Below the pieces are notes generated by a model. The model did not search any database. It worked only from the letters and a program-made list of their open reading frames with translations, and was not told the DNA's origin. Below, in pieces: positions 48,470 to 62,393 of a stretch of DNA of 64,000 nucleotides (position 1 is the stretch's first letter; each line of letters opens with the position of its first letter). This DNA comes from Dillenia suffruticosa. Lineage: Eukaryota > Streptophyta > Magnoliopsida > Dilleniales > Dilleniaceae. A program made the position numbers and the translations under genes. The stretch lies in the NCBI GenBank assembly GCA_033439265.1, contig JAVTVX010000010.1, positions 28,943,056 to 29,007,055 on the forward strand. Reading direction: 5' to 3'.

Positions 48470-51400
48470 AACGGTCATGATTGAACTTTTGATAAACCTA
48501 AACCCATACTACGACCGCTTGAACAAGGTAATAATTTCTTTCATACACTGTACCCAAATATAAAATTCTAATATATACAAATTTGGGATTATTTACAAAA
48601 GTACTATTTTTTAATTAAATTTATTTAAATATCATTATTTTTTTTTTCAAATTGTTAATTTTATATTCTTAAAATACGAAATCACGTTTTAGTTTTTTTT
48701 TTTTTTTTTTAAAAAGAATTCATACCCTCTGACTATGAATTTAGTGCACTTGAAACCCACAATTTCGACGCACAATTTATTTACAGTTGTAACCACCCAA
48801 ATATATCAGCAAATGCAATTTCTAACTCCTTCCCCTAAAAATCTCTCTCTCTCTCTTCGGTTGATTCCCTACAAAAATGAAATTGGTCCCGTTATTGTTG
48901 GTTCATGGGTTGTGGGGGTAGTGGTGGTGAACTCCAAAGCTTTTCATCTTTAATTCCCATTTCTTATTATTATTGTCATTATTTTAATTGTCATTTTGAA
49001 GAGAGACAAACAAAAACGACCTCTATTTTCTCCCTTTGAACACCTTTGCTTTTTTCTCTCTAAACCCCATTTCTCTCCCTCTATGCAACTAATTCTCTTC
49101 CATTTTTATTTTCTCCTTAGCTTTTGAGCTCTAAGAACCGGACATTCTGTTCTTTTTTACCCTTTTTTGATTGTCTCTAAAACTCAAACTATGAGAAAGA
49201 GAGAGAGATAGAGAAAGAGAGTTGGGAAAAAAAAGGAAGAAAGAGTGCAGGAAGAAAATTTCACATGGATTCACAATTTCACACTCTCGGAGTGCAATTT
49301 TAGTTTCACACGAAATAATCATTTTATTTTAAAAAAAATGGTGAGGTTAGCTCAATGATTTTATAATCTCAAGTGTGAAATCAATAATTTGAGAATAAAA
49401 AAAAACAATACTTAAATAATTTTAATTAAAAATAACAAAATTATGGTAAATAACCCTACAAATTTGTCTCCTAATTGTCTTAATAATTTTTCAAATTATT
49501 GAAAATTCCTTATGACAATTTGAAAGTCATCAACTTCTCAATTGCTCCGAGAGTGTACTGTTTAGTGATGTTTTTTGAAAAGTAACTTTTTTTGCGTCAT
49601 TTCCGGTACAATCAACCAAGTTTCAATTTTGGGTTTTATCTTCAAATTTGTTCATTGTTTTCTTACTTTTAGATATTGAAAATTTTAAATATATCAATTT
49701 TAGAGAGAGAGAGAGAGAGAGAGAGATGTATGTGGTGGAAAAGTTAAAATAATAATAACAATAACGTTACATGTGTGAATGTGGAAATGGGGCCCACAGT
49801 CACCGGTGTTAAGTAAAAAGATTTTATTGTTTTAGTATAATTAACAATTTTAAATTGATCTCTCTCCCTCTGTGAATCTGTGCCATAATTCTTCGCTGGA
49901 AAGGTTTCTCCAACCGCTAGCTCATAATCGGGCGATGTGGTATGCCTCCTATAATAATAATAATAGATATTTATGAGAGAAACATAATCACTTAAAAAAA
50001 ATTAATGTTTTAATTATTTTAGTTTACTTTTGTATAATAATGAGAAAGTCATTCACTATATTTCAGTTTTAATGTGAATTAGAAACACCGTAATTTATTA
50101 ATGATGCGTATTAAATAAATATACAAAACAAAACATATAAATGAATTTAAATCTTCTAAAATAGTTAATAAGAAGTTGTAATTTTTTTTTATTACATAGA
50201 AATTTGAATCTGAAATTATTAGATCGGGGAAAAAGGCCGTGACTATTTGGTGAGAAGTTGTAACTTGTTAGGTGGGTTTTGAAGCGGAGAGTGTGTGGGT
50301 GAAGATCTCAAACTAAAATAAGATCCATAGAAAATTTCTGCCAGATTGGGGCAAAGCATCTAGCCAGGAAACTGGACCATAGGGGGTAGGGTTTGATCTT
50401 CAAAAGGGGCTTCCAATCAGCAGGACACACCACACAAAAGATTAATTAAAATTTCGAGCTTGAAAACCTGTAAGTAATAACTCCACGCATTTTTGTCATT
50501 CTTTTTCTATATTTCTCAAAACAAAAGTAAAATAAAGATATTAACCACAGTAATTTTGTTTCAATTTTAGCATCATTATTAATTCATTGTAATATATATT
50601 TTTTTAAAATATTTATAGATATATGGAATGCATTTGTAATCATATCTTCAATTCAATTGCATAGCATTTCTCGAACCATAGAAACCGGGAGAAGAAACTT
50701 AGAAAAATTACGTCAATAAACTTTTTATTTTTCAAGAGTATTTTTTTTTTTTAATTTTTATAAGCAATCCTTAAAGTCATATCTGATAGGAGGAGAAAAG
50801 GGGTGAAAATTTACCCCCTCCTTTAAAATGTTAAAATATTTGATATCCATACTTTTAAGTTTTACCTCTCTTAAATTTTTATTGGGTAACTAGTGATAAA
50901 TGTTAGCGTGATGTATGTAGGGTAATACAAGAGAAAAACAAATAAAATTTTGAACTTAATATAGCTTTCGAGAAAATATCAATTATATTTATCTTTAGAG
51001 AGAAAAATTAAAAGTTATTAAATTTAGATAGACAAAATTTAAAATAATTTAATTTTTTTTAGAGAAAAAATTAATTTTTAAATTTAAAAAGATAAAACTT
51101 AAAATCATTGTACGTAAACAAAGAAAATATAAATTAAATTTATTTTTTTAAAAAAAGAGAAAATTAATAAGTTTAATTTTATAAAAAGATAATATTTTTT
51201 AAGAAAAAACTTAAAATTAATGTGTTTAAAGAGAAGATGAGAATTAATTTAATTTTTTGAGTGTAAAAATTAAGTCAAATTAATGTATTTTAGAGAAAAA
51301 AATTATTTTTAATTTTTTTCGTAGAGAGGAAAAACTCAAAATCAATAAATTTCTAGAGATAAAATATAAATTAAATTGATTTTTTAGATAGAGAAAATTA

Positions 51401-52251
51401 ATATGTTTATTTTTAGAGAAAAAAACTAATTTTGATTTTTTTGAGAGATAAAACTTAAAATTCATGTGTTTAAGAAAAGAAAATGAGAATTAAAATCACT
51501 TGCTTAAAAAGAGAAAATTAATGTAAATTTAATTTTAAAAAGAGAAAAACTAAATTTTAGAGGTACATCATTTGAAATAAGTTATTTGATATATTTATGT
51601 CTTGAAAAAAATTTTTGAATTGCTTAAATTTTGACTCAAGTATTGAAAATCTCAAAATTGATTAATTATAAAACTCGAAACTTTAGGACGGAATTCAAAT
51701 TGAATTTACATTTCTAATTCGAATTTTGGTTTAAATGAACAAGTTTAAATTTATATTCGACACGTGTAATCTTAATAAACGATTGAAGCTCGATTTTGAA
51801 CTGAATTTGGCTTCAAATTCAAAATTAAAATTACAATCGATGGATTTGTCAAATTTTTAATATAAAAGAATAATAAATAATATATAAATATGTATTTATT
51901 TATATTAAAATTTGAGTTTAAACCAATAGGCCTAATTAAGAGATTGAAAAATTTTGAGGTAATAAAAAAGAGTAAATCTGAAATCAAATGGTTTGGAAAG
52001 ACAGCACATCTTAACTTGTCTGAATAAATCTCATATGGGATTCTTTATTAACATTAAAAGTCCTTAGATAAAGTAAACGTCCTTATTGAAAAAATAATAT
52101 TCGTTTTTAGCCTTCCCCACTTTCCTTCTCTACCTTTTCTTTTTTCCAGGAAAAATGTCTCACATCTATCCCCTCTTCGTGGGTTTACATGCAATCAGCG
52201 GTCTCTCTACTACTTGTTTTTAATAAATTTATCATTTTGTTGTATTGTTAC

Positions 52252-52748
52252 TGTAGGAATATGCCCATTATGGGCATTTGGGTAATTAAGGAATGGGGTA
52301 ACTCCCATCCTTAATTACCACTTAATCAACCACCAAATGGGTAACTCCCCAATTAAACCTAAATGAGCCAAAAAGATACCATGTGAATGAGTGTCTTCTT
52401 TTCTCCCTTGCCCCACGTGAACAGTAACCTTGTGTGTGGAGAGAAGCCATGGGAGGCAACTATGGAGGCTAGGGTTTCACATATTCTCTAGAGAGAGAAT
52501 AGAGAGAGGGATGGAGATTTTCGCGTAGGAAAATCTCCCATCGTCAGACGATTCACCAGACATGAGGATTGCGGCGTTGTGATGCTGTGGTGGTGATTCG
52601 ACTAACCTCGTGATCACCATCCGACCGTGCGATCCGTTCGAGGGACATCGCGACACGGTGGATTTTGGAGACTGCCCTATCGAGGTATTTATCCCGAAAA
52701 TTCCGATCTATTTAATTCACGCTTCCGCATGTGCGATTAAATCCAACA
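52252..52748 (+). repeat. Left LTR of the copia element
   Basis: 497 bases, TG...CA termini, followed at once by the primer-binding site. Confidence 0.93.
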
Positions 52749-53269
52749 TTGGTATCAGAGCGGGTTGGCTTTAATTTAAAATAATTTTCGGAATTATTTT
52801 TTGGGGTTTAAAATTTTGGGGTCCGGATCACGGATGAGTTTCGTGAATCCGAGAACACCGTAGGAATACCCATGGCCCAAGGATTACAAAACTAATTTTT
52901 GTTTAATTTTCCGAGCATGTTTGGGCCATGAAAAGTCCGGTCGAAGTTTGCGACCGTACGGACATAAAATCCTTAGATCTGTGGCTTTAGAGGGCGGATC
53001 GATGCATGAAAATGATATAAATGAGTTCCTTGCATCTAGATCTACGGTTTTATAAATTTTATTGTGTGTTTTGGATGCCGGAAACTGGGATTTCCGAATG
53101 GCCGCAGAGGGCCGCGACTGGGGTGGTTGAATCCCACCATTTTTGGGCTTGAATCCTCCAAAAATCGAGTGTAGGATGTTTGGAGGATGCCCACAAATTT
53201 TTTTCCAGTCGAAAAATGCAAGAAAAAACAGCCGGATTGGTGTTTTCCAGAAAACGGGTCGAAAAACCC

Positions 53270-53760
53270 GTTGCAGGACCCGTCGGGCGAAGAAGACCCG
53301 ACCCAGACCCGCGGGCGCGTGACACACACGCGCCAGAAGACGCGTCTGACTGGCGCGTGTAGTACACGCGCCACACAGGCACGTGAACAGGCTGGGGGGG
53401 CAGCGGCCGGGTCGGACCCTGACCCGGACCGACCCGCCACCGACTCGACCGGGGTAGGGTCGGACCGTTGACCGGGTCAACGGGTCAACCCTGACCCGTT
53501 GACCAACCCGGTCAAAACCCGGCTCAACGCGGCTCAGCGCGTGACAGCGCGTGAGCCGCGTGCCTCGACTGGGCGCGCGTGAGCCGAGCCGGCCCTGGCG
53601 CGTGGCAGCGCGTCTGAGCCGCGCCGCGCGTCTGGCGCGTGAGCCAGACTGCTGCCAGCGCGTGGCAGCGCGTGGACACTCACCGCCGGCGCGTGGAGCC
53701 TCACCGCCGGCGCGTGGAGGCGCGCGGCGGCGCGTGTGGGCCCCGGGTGGCGCGTAAGAA
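53270..53760. repeat. GC-rich CGCGTG-iterated block inside the copia leader
   Basis: About 490 bases of extreme GC and CpG content in an otherwise AT-rich window. Short motifs such as GCGCGTG and CGGGTC recur irregularly. It lies between the primer site and the gag-like remnant. The 299-codon antisense frame across it (52884-53783, minus) is composed mostly of these repeats and has no recognisable domain. Confidence 0.75.
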
Positions 53761-56700
53761 CGCTCAAAATTGAATTTTTTCAATTTTTTGGGGGTCCTAT
53801 ATCCATAAATGTGACTTTTTGTGGGTTTTTGTGCGTCGAATCACAATCCAAATGGTAAGATGCGATTCCAAGTTGTGGTGTATGGTGTCCGTTGACTCAT
53901 GCGCTCGCTTTGGGGTCGTACTCAAGTCATTTTGGTCTTGATGATTCGTAGGGCGTACAAAAATGTGATAATAAGTATCTCCAAGTCACATATGTCTCTC
54001 TTAATGCGTTGAGAACTGTCGTATTAAATTTTTTGTAAATTTTTGCAAGGAGAGTAAACTGAATGATATGATCTGCGCGATTTTATCAGTAGATTCGGTT
54101 TATTCTCGAGAGACAAAAATCTAACGGGAATCTGAGGCAAGAGATGATGGGCCCCAGGGTGGGTACCGCGCCTCAGAATATACGAGATAAAGAGATCTAT
54201 CGTGTATGGGATAAAAGATTTGTCAAGTTAGGGCAATGCTTACAGTGGCATACACGATAACTTAATCTCGTTTTTCGAGTCATATTCTATGAACATGTCG
54301 GTTCGACTCGTCCCATAAGAGCATAGTGTTGCTTTCTTCGGCTCCTATGTGAGGACGCAGAAGAAAAGGGTTAATCATACAATGAAGCAAATGTCGAGTA
54401 TGATCACCGAGTTAATATATATGGACGAGTAAATTTCGGATGGAATTTAGGTTCTGGATGTGATCCAGTTTTTACCTGATTCATGGGAAACCGTGAAATC
54501 CTATCTCACATTTGACGAAAGTATTCGTGCTTTCGTTGACGTGAGTACATATTGTGAGCTCGATGAGGAGCACCTAGAGGCGAGTAGGCCACACTCGAGT
54601 CATGCTTATTCAGAGGAGTCAAGTAAGGACTTCTCCGGCGCTAAGCCTAGCGAACGAGACTCGAGATCTAGGTAATAAAAAAATCATCCGACAAAACCGA
54701 CAACGAGGTACAAGAACGCAAGAAGAAGGAATTTGTTTAGACCAAAGAAATTGCTACGTTTGAGGTAGATTTGGTCATTTCGCTCGTGAGTGTGACGAGT
54801 AGAAATAAATATTCTTCTTCTTTACGTGGTGTGAGATTTTTCTCATTCACTATAATACTCGCTGATTTCTCTTCTTTGAAATCATGAGCAACCGACCACG
54901 TAACTCGAGATAGGAGTGCGTAATCCGTCAAGTGAATCCTTAAGTTTGGAGGATTTACATTAAGGACAGAGCATTCGTCGTTGTCAGAGGGAACGACACT
55001 TGCTATGACGTCCTCAATATTGTAGGTATTTGACGGATCTACAAATTTGTACCTTGTCTAAAATTGACTACGATATGCGTGAAATTATTCCATTGTTTTT
55101 AATACGACAATTTTCTGAATTATTCTGGTTTTAATCCATGATGGAATGTATGCACTGGGTGCTACTCCTTCTAATGGTTTCTTGTCGTTAATAGACTTAG
55201 ACACATGAGGTAAGAGATGATGAATCGGTTAGTAGCGAGAGGTTTGTTGGACCCGCTGACCAGATTCGAGTTACCCGTATGTGAGTTTTGCCTAGTTAGC
55301 AAAATGACGAGAAAACCATTTGGCGATGCAATGAGAGCTGGGACTCCATTGCAGTTAACTATTGTGTTTTCCTTCTTTTTATTATGGTCTCATGAGCATG
55401 AGAGCCGGAAATGGAGTTGTGTAAAAAATGATGCTTATAGATGCTTACGTGCGTTTCGGTTCATCTATCTGATCTCGCATCAGTCTGAGGCATTAAACTG
55501 CTTCAGGAGGTTCATAAGCGAGATTGAGAGTCAATTAGACTCTTGGAACCGAACGAGAACGCAAGTATTCGTCTAAACTACACATGGGGCTCTGTTTCGA
55601 TAAGAGTATTACGAGTCTACTGACTATTAGTCAGTTCCCCATTTGAGCTTTGGAGAGGGAGGCAGCCTGACCTTAGCCACTTGAGATTATGGGGTTGTGC
55701 CACGATTTCTCGCATTCACACGGTGAGTTAGACCCGCGAGAAAATATATGTTCCTAGGCGAACACGAACGGCACTATAATCGAGACTGAGTCTCGTAATA
55801 CTATATTTCTTGAGAATGATTTCCCTAAGAGAGGTGAAATCAATTAGGACCTTACCCTTTATGCGATGGATTAGCCTAGTGGCTCGGGGAGCCAGCGGCG
55901 GGATACAAGAATCCACTACGGATCTTGATCTCAGTGGGAGCGATCCATCAAGAGGTAAAGATTTTTCTCTCCTCCTAAGAGTGTCGAGAATGCGTATTTA
56001 AACGTTGTTTTCTCGATTGAGGGTGAGACCCTCATTGCGACTCTAGAGGATGATGAGAAATCTAAAACGGTCCGAGAGGCTCTCGAGAGGATGCAAAATA
56101 CCGTTTATTGAAGGCCATAAATGAAAAGAAAGAATTGATGAGAATCAACGGGGTCTGGGATCTAGTTGATTAGCCTAAGGGCGGAAGGACTATTGGGAAC
56201 AAGTAGGTTCTCAAAGTCAAGATAAAGGTTAACGGATTGATGAAGAGATACAGAACCCGTCTAGTAACCAAGGGTTACACTTAGACTGAGGGGTGGACTA
56301 TCGAGGAGTCATAGTCCAATTTATCTCAATCCGTTTATCTTTCAGCGATTGTCATGAACATGTATCTAGAGTCACATCACAAGGACGTAAAGACTGCTTT
56401 CGTAGTGGAAGTCTAGATGAGGCGATCTACATGGAGCATCCCTTTGGGTTCGTTCTAGTAGATCAGGTGGATAAGGTCTATTGATTTTAGAAATCAAAAT
56501 ACGACCTTAAGCCATCATCTAGACAGCGGCGCTTGAGATTTCACGAGAAGGTGATATCTTATGGTTTTGTAATGATCGAGTAGGATCATTGCATATATCT
56601 GATACGTCCCGATGACTCCTTTATGAGCATGTTCGCATATGTAGGTGACATTCTGTTGGCTGGGAATAACAGAGAGTATCCAATGACCATTGTAACATGG

Positions 56701-58711
56701 TTGTGAGGTTTTAGTTCATTCTCAGATTTTGGATCCATAGGGATCGCTTGAGAATGGTGTTGACTCTTTAACAAGAGTTTTACATCAGGTAGATTCTTAA
56801 GCATTTCGAGAATAACGAACACAACCTAAAAGATACTCTAATCGCTAAAGATAAAAAGACCTGAATCTTGACACATGCCCTAGAATTTATAAAGAAATAA
56901 GGGAGATGAGCAGAATCCCTTATTCCAGTGCAAAATACATTTCTAGTGTGTGCGATGAGGTATACACGTGTGATATACAATTTGATGTATGCGATGAGGC
57001 ATACATGACCAGACGTTTATTTAGCAGTCGATCTGGTGAGTAGGTATTAATAGAATCCTGAAAGGGATCACTGTAGAGCAGTGAAAAAGGATTCCGAAAT
57101 ATCTCATTTGAACTACAGAGCTCTCCATGTGTTACGGATGAGGTGATTTGCGTTTTGTGGTTGAGATTCAGATACTGACTGGGAGTAGTGATCTGAATAA
57201 ACGCAAAAGGTTTTATCTTCTTAGAGTAGTAAGAAGAGAACCTGTATATCTCTATTTACGATAGAGATTGAGTTTGTAGTGTGCTCAATTGCAGTTCATG
57301 AGAATAGTTGGCTTCAGAAATTTTCTGGAAGACTTAGAGGTTGTGACAGATAGTGGGAGGTCAGTGATGATTATTGTGATAATCAGACCGACACTGTCAT
57401 CAAATGAGACCCTAAGTGTAATAGTAAAGCCACATTAATACCGAAGACCACTGTGAGAGAAATTACCGAGAAGGGTATTGTGACATCTAAGTACACCTTG
57501 ACATACAGCATGAGAGCTGATCTCTTCAGAAAACCCATTGTGAGAGATTCCTTTGTGAGATAAGGAATTATTGGGTTTAGTGTACTTTAACATTTTTAGA
57601 TGCTTATTTTAATATATGACATGTATGCATTATTGAGTCACATATTTATTTTATGCATCATTTGTTGTCATATATTGTGATTTTGTGATAAAAGATGTGT
57701 CAGGCAGGCATGGTCGACTCTCTCACACGAGTGACCACCTCCGACTCTGAGTGAGCGGAGATGAGACGGATTCTAGTCGTAAGAGGCTTTGAGAGTAGCC
57801 CTACTAGAACATAAGTCGCCCTGATATGTGTTCAGGATGAGGTCATATGCGATATGACCGACATGGAAATACCCACATCCATGTTGCCTGTAAGCAGCCA
57901 GGTATGAGATCTCAGATATCACCTGCGATTTGTGATATTGTCTCTGAGATGCTCTCTCTGAGATCTCTGGGTAAAGTCTTATGTGTAGACTGAGTCCCGT
58001 ACCTGTACAGTGTTAGAGAAATCTGACATATGCCCTTTGAGAGATGGGGGAATAACACTGTGGCACGTGTTTCATACCACGTGTGATGAGACGACCATGG
58101 GATAGTGGGAGCTATTATTTGAGACGATAGTTTGATCTTGATCCCCGTTCCCACTGTGTGAGACCTGAGATCCATTGGGTGGGATCTCTTATGCCCTTAT
58201 TACTTTCGGCTGTCTCTAAAAGTTTTGGTTTAGTGTTGCTACTTTAGTCTGTTTACCTATGGCCCGGAAGATAAATTGAGGTCTAAGGGGCAGGTCTAGG
58301 AAAGCAGCTGAATTGAGACCGATAGATTCGAGTTTGGGAAAAGGAAGACCAATAGTCATTACATCATTGTTATGTATTCATAGGTCGATCTATTGTGTTA
58401 ATCCATGTTGGGATTCAAACATAATAATGAATACATAGTCGAGCAAATTGATTGGGGATCACTTTCGATGAGGAAAGTGGCTCGATGGATGTAAATGCAT
58501 TGAGTTTGGGGTATAGCGAGTTATTTTTATACTAACAGTGACTACTCGATCATCCTAACAGGTGTATCGAGAAGTCTTTGCTTGCAGGTGTACTCGCCGG
58601 TCGCACGACGCCCAATCCAGTATGAAAGTCCAGTAGGGTGATGTGAGAGATCGCATGAGTTGCGATCTTGTGATTGACGAAAGTGAAATGCCCTCATGTG
58701 CAAGTGGGAGA

Positions 58712-59208
58712 TGTAGGAATATGCCCATTATGGGCATTTGGGTAATTAAGGAATGGGGTAACTCCCATCCTTAATTACCACTTAATCAACCACCAAATGG
58801 GTAACTCCCCAATTAAACCTAAATGAGCCAAAAAGATACCATGTGAATGAGTGTCTTCTTTTCTCCCTTGCCCCACGTGAACAGTAACCTTGTGTGTGGA
58901 GAGAAGCCATGGGAGGCAACTATGGAGGCTAGGGTTTCACATATTCTCTAGAGAGAGAATAGAGAGAGGGATGGAGATTTTCGCGTAGGAAAATCTCCCA
59001 TCGTCAGACGATTCACCAGACATGAGGATTGCGGCGTTGTGATGCTGTGGTGGTGATTCGACTAACCTCGTGATCACCATCCGACCGTGCGATCCGTTCG
59101 AGGGACATCGCGACACGATGGATTTTGGAGACTGCCCTATCGAGGTATTTATCCCGAAAATTCCGATCTATTTAATTCACGCTTCCGCATGTGCGATTAA
59201 ATCCAACA
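58712..59208 (+). repeat. Right LTR of the copia element
   Basis: 497 bases, same length as the left LTR and nearly identical to it; followed by the GTTAC target duplication. Confidence 0.93.
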
Positions 59209-59213
59209 GTTAC

Positions 59214-60835
59214 AAATTTACGACTCTAATCTTAGTCATATATTATGATATTTTATATTATTGTAAAAACATTCAAATGATAAAAAGTTCTTACATAGTT
59301 ATTTTGTTGAAAATTTAATGTTTGAATTTTTGTAAACATATATATTATGATATTAAAGTAAATAACTAAATTATTTTATCTTGTTAATATGAATGCGCGC
59401 GTGTGGAGAGAGAGAGAGAGAGAGAGAGAGAAATTGTAAATTGTACTCTGATATTTATTCCTATTAGCATTGTGCATCATTTTGCACTCTCATATTTATA
59501 TTTTGGTAACACTTAGCAACTTCCATGAATCGACAATGCTTCAAAACATTCAAATGTTAGTTAAAATGTCATCAATGGTTGAAAAATAACCATTTCATTT
59601 TATTAGAGTACTTTTTTTTTTTTTTTCTTTTCTCTTTCTCCCTCTTTCTCTCCAAGTTTTTCTGTGTCTACGTTTGGTCTCTATCAAGATTTGTCTTTGA
59701 TCAAACTAGACCTAGACCCCATTCTCTCTCTCTCTCTCAGCAACGCAAGATTGATCTTCGGTACAATTGTTGGAGTATTATGATTTGTTGAGAAATTGAG
59801 AGTAATAGATCAAATTCATAAACATCTTTATTAATCCCATCTATATTTTCTGAAATACAATTATGTTTAGATAGCCATATGGAATTTTATAATAAAATTG
59901 CCCAAGATCCTTTTAATGAAACATAGACCTAATAAAAGTTAACACAAAATCTTTAACATTCTCTTCAATGAAACTGATCAAATCACTTCTTCATGGTGTT
60001 TCAGTCTCCTAATTGAACTTCAGATTTGAGAGGCCAAGGCGGGAAATTGAATCTCTAATAGCTGTTTTCCCTTGCTTTTTATCTGAAAAAGAAAATAGAG
60101 TGCGAGTTTTTGCGTGCTCAAGGTCAATATTATGCTGCAGTTGGTTGCCTCAAAGTCGATCATCGACGCTCGTCACCCAAAAGCCATAGAATCACAAAGA
60201 TGAGAACTGCCTGTTTTGCAGTGACCAGAAAGAGCGAGGAAGAGAGAGGGACAAAGGTGAGAACTTTCTCTTTGGCATGGGACAACAAGAGAAAGAAAGG
60301 GGGAACCTTATATAAGGGTCAGATTGGAAATTGAATACAAGCATTGACGCTGGGACAGATATTCCTTTGCTTCAACACTTGAAATGCTTTCGCAACTTCC
60401 TTACTTTTGTAGCCTGCACATAAGCCCTAAGCAAAAGATCAAAAACCCCAACCAGAACTCGACCGAATCAATGAATCGACGATCTCAACCTTAGAAGAAC
60501 CGCTCGTCCTCACCATACAAAGAATCAAAAATTAGGCATCCGATTTTCGTCTTCTCCTCACTAAAACATGAATCGTAGCACTCAAACACATAGAAGAATG
60601 GTTAAATCCTGGATAACTTGATCAACAAATTTCAGAATTTTCACATTACCGCTGAAGAACTTTGACTACAATTGATAGCCTCATCCAGAAGGAATGGACC
60701 AAAGTTTGCGCACCAATCACCAGCAGCCCTGCAAACATCCTTTCCACAGAAACATCATTTCTGCAGAGCCTTGCACGAGAGATATAGAGAGGGATAGAGC
60801 GTGGGGGAGAGAGTGTGCCCAGTTGTCAAAGGAAG

Positions 60836-60884
<49 letters not shown>

Positions 60885-61529
60885 AGAGTTCTTTCTTTTT
60901 TCTTCTTCTGCTCACTTAATTTTTTAAAATAAAAAAATAAATATATTAATATATTTTTCTGACTTTAGCGGATCTAAAGAAAAGGGTTAGCGTCGCACGT
61001 TTTCATTGACGAGAAAAGATATTTATGTTTTTTAGAAGTTTAGGATTTTTTTTTTTATTCATTCAACCCTAAATTTAAGAATATTTTCGTATTTTTCTCC
61101 TAAAGAGTAAAAATGAAGATGCTACTTGGTCAGCAAACACCTATGTATATATAATGCTGTGTTAATAGTTTTCTTGTTATTTATATGTTTATAAAATTAT
61201 ACTAAATCATATATGATTAAAATTTAGTCCTATTATACACTATGTAAATATTAATCCGTATATTTCAGATCAATTATAATTTAACATCTCAAGAAATAAT
61301 ATAAATCAAAATTAATATCGTCTCCATAGCTATTAAACAAAAATCAATAATATCTTTAAGAACTTGTCATATTGATTATTTCATATTATACATATTAATC
61401 CATATTCATGGTTTTCTTGTTATTCACACTTTAAGAAAAAATATATTAAATTAAAACATCAAATATTGCTGGCATTATGTGAATGTTAACTTTTCTTATA
61501 TAATTCAAATCAAGTAGATATAACATTTC

Positions 61530-61574
<45 letters not shown>

Positions 61575-62383
61575 ATCAAGCTTTTTTTTTCAATGAATGA
61601 GATCGATATAGTCTCAATTACTACCAAACAAAAAAGACCCAGAGGCCTTTCCCAATAGCACGGTAGTAGGCCTTTCCCAAAAGATTTGTACTAGATATTC
61701 GAGTATCAAGTTTCACAACCAGAATTCAAATTTGTACCTTAAAGTACTAAATAAAATTTATACCTTAATTTATAAAATGTATGATAAATTATTCACTTGG
61801 TCTATTTATTCTGTCCTTTTTAAAAAAACATATATATGTAAATTATATATATCCATCCCATTTAATGAAGAAACTATTAATATTTGCATGAAAAGTGAAA
61901 AGTGGTGAAGCTGTGGAATATTAGATATATATATTTTGGGTTTCCACCAAAAAAAAAAAAGATATATATTTTGGGTAAAATGTTTGAAACATGCATTAAT
62001 ATAATTTTGCAATACCCATATAGAAAGGCAACAATAAATTCAAAATATATATCAGGCATGAAGCATAATCACCCCCCATTGACATAAGAATCTGAAAAAA
62101 TCAACTATAACTAATTAAATTTAATTTTTTTGGATAATAATAATTTATAAAATACCGGTTTAATAAAAAGCATGTGAATAAATTTTATTCCAAGAGAATA
62201 ACCAACATATAAGTTACTAAAGTATATATAATCATTACTATTTAATTTTTCTCTTCAAATATAAATTCAATTTAATTTGAGTAATTTATATAAAGAAATC
62301 AAATTTCTTGAGTTAATGGTTTGGGAAAATCGACGAGAGAGAATGTATTGGCGTTTGAAATATGCGAGTGCAAAGGACGCAAA
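59214..62383. other. Intergenic stretch, no certain gene
   Basis: 59214-60000 is AT-rich with GA/CT runs near 59407 and 59727. 60000-60890 is more balanced and ends in a (GA)n run (about 60839-60874); a 74-codon plus frame at 60110 and a 77-codon frame at 60694 are unrecognised. On the minus strand 60630-60890 looks like a plant 5' leader, but no coding exon follows that I can defend. 60900-62330 is AT-rich with a (TA)n run at 61538-61571. Confidence 0.45.
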
Positions 62384-62393
62384 ACGACGTCGT
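62384..62393. promoter_or_regulatory. ACGACGTCGT palindrome upstream of the plastid-protein gene
   Basis: A perfect 10-base palindrome with a GACGTC core (C-box type, bound by plant bZIP factors), about 270 bases before the start codon at 62658. The role is inferred from sequence and place only. Confidence 0.3.

Larger units (their letters stand above)
44800..52251. other. 7.4 kb without a defensible gene
   Basis: Holds the SLD upstream region with CACGCC/CACGCT repeats (about 45005-45041), a G-run at 46575-46599, a GGAGGT hexamer array (about 48426-48469), GA runs near 45739-45755 and 49706-49725, and a degenerate GAGAAAATTAAT-like array at about 50935-51570. Short frames such as 46414-46644 (minus) and 48281-48478 (minus) are mostly proline runs from these repeats. 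A 31-codon plus frame at 45786 (MSIEDEDCPADDQLDDYFAK) looks protein-like but I cannot place it. Confidence 0.5.
52252..59208 (+). mobile_element. Ty1/copia LTR retrotransposon, structurally complete, interior decayed
   Basis: Two 497-base LTRs (52252-52748 and 58712-59208) start TGTAGGAATA and end ATCCAACA, flanked by GTTAC on both sides (52247-52251 and 59209-59213). An initiator-Met primer site, TGGTATCAGAGC, follows the left LTR, and a purine tract (AAGTGGGAGA) precedes the right one. Coding remnants occur in copia order: gag-like around 54450-54670, integrase-like around 55210-55400, reverse-transcriptase-like around 56150-56500 and RNase-H-like around 56930-57100. The interior is broken many times over. 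The LTRs differ at one position by my reading, implying recent insertion. About 1.1 kb of non-coding DNA lies between pol remnants and the right LTR. Confidence 0.93.

Noticed and set aside
48281-48478. 65-residue poly-proline frame on the minus strand
   Set aside because: The proline run comes from the GGAGGT array and the rest is not recognisable.
52884-53783. 299-codon minus-strand open frame, the second longest in the window
   Set aside because: It runs antisense through the copia leader and is mainly Arg/Ala/Pro from the CGCGTG-rich block; no domain is visible and overlapping frames are equally open, a composition effect.
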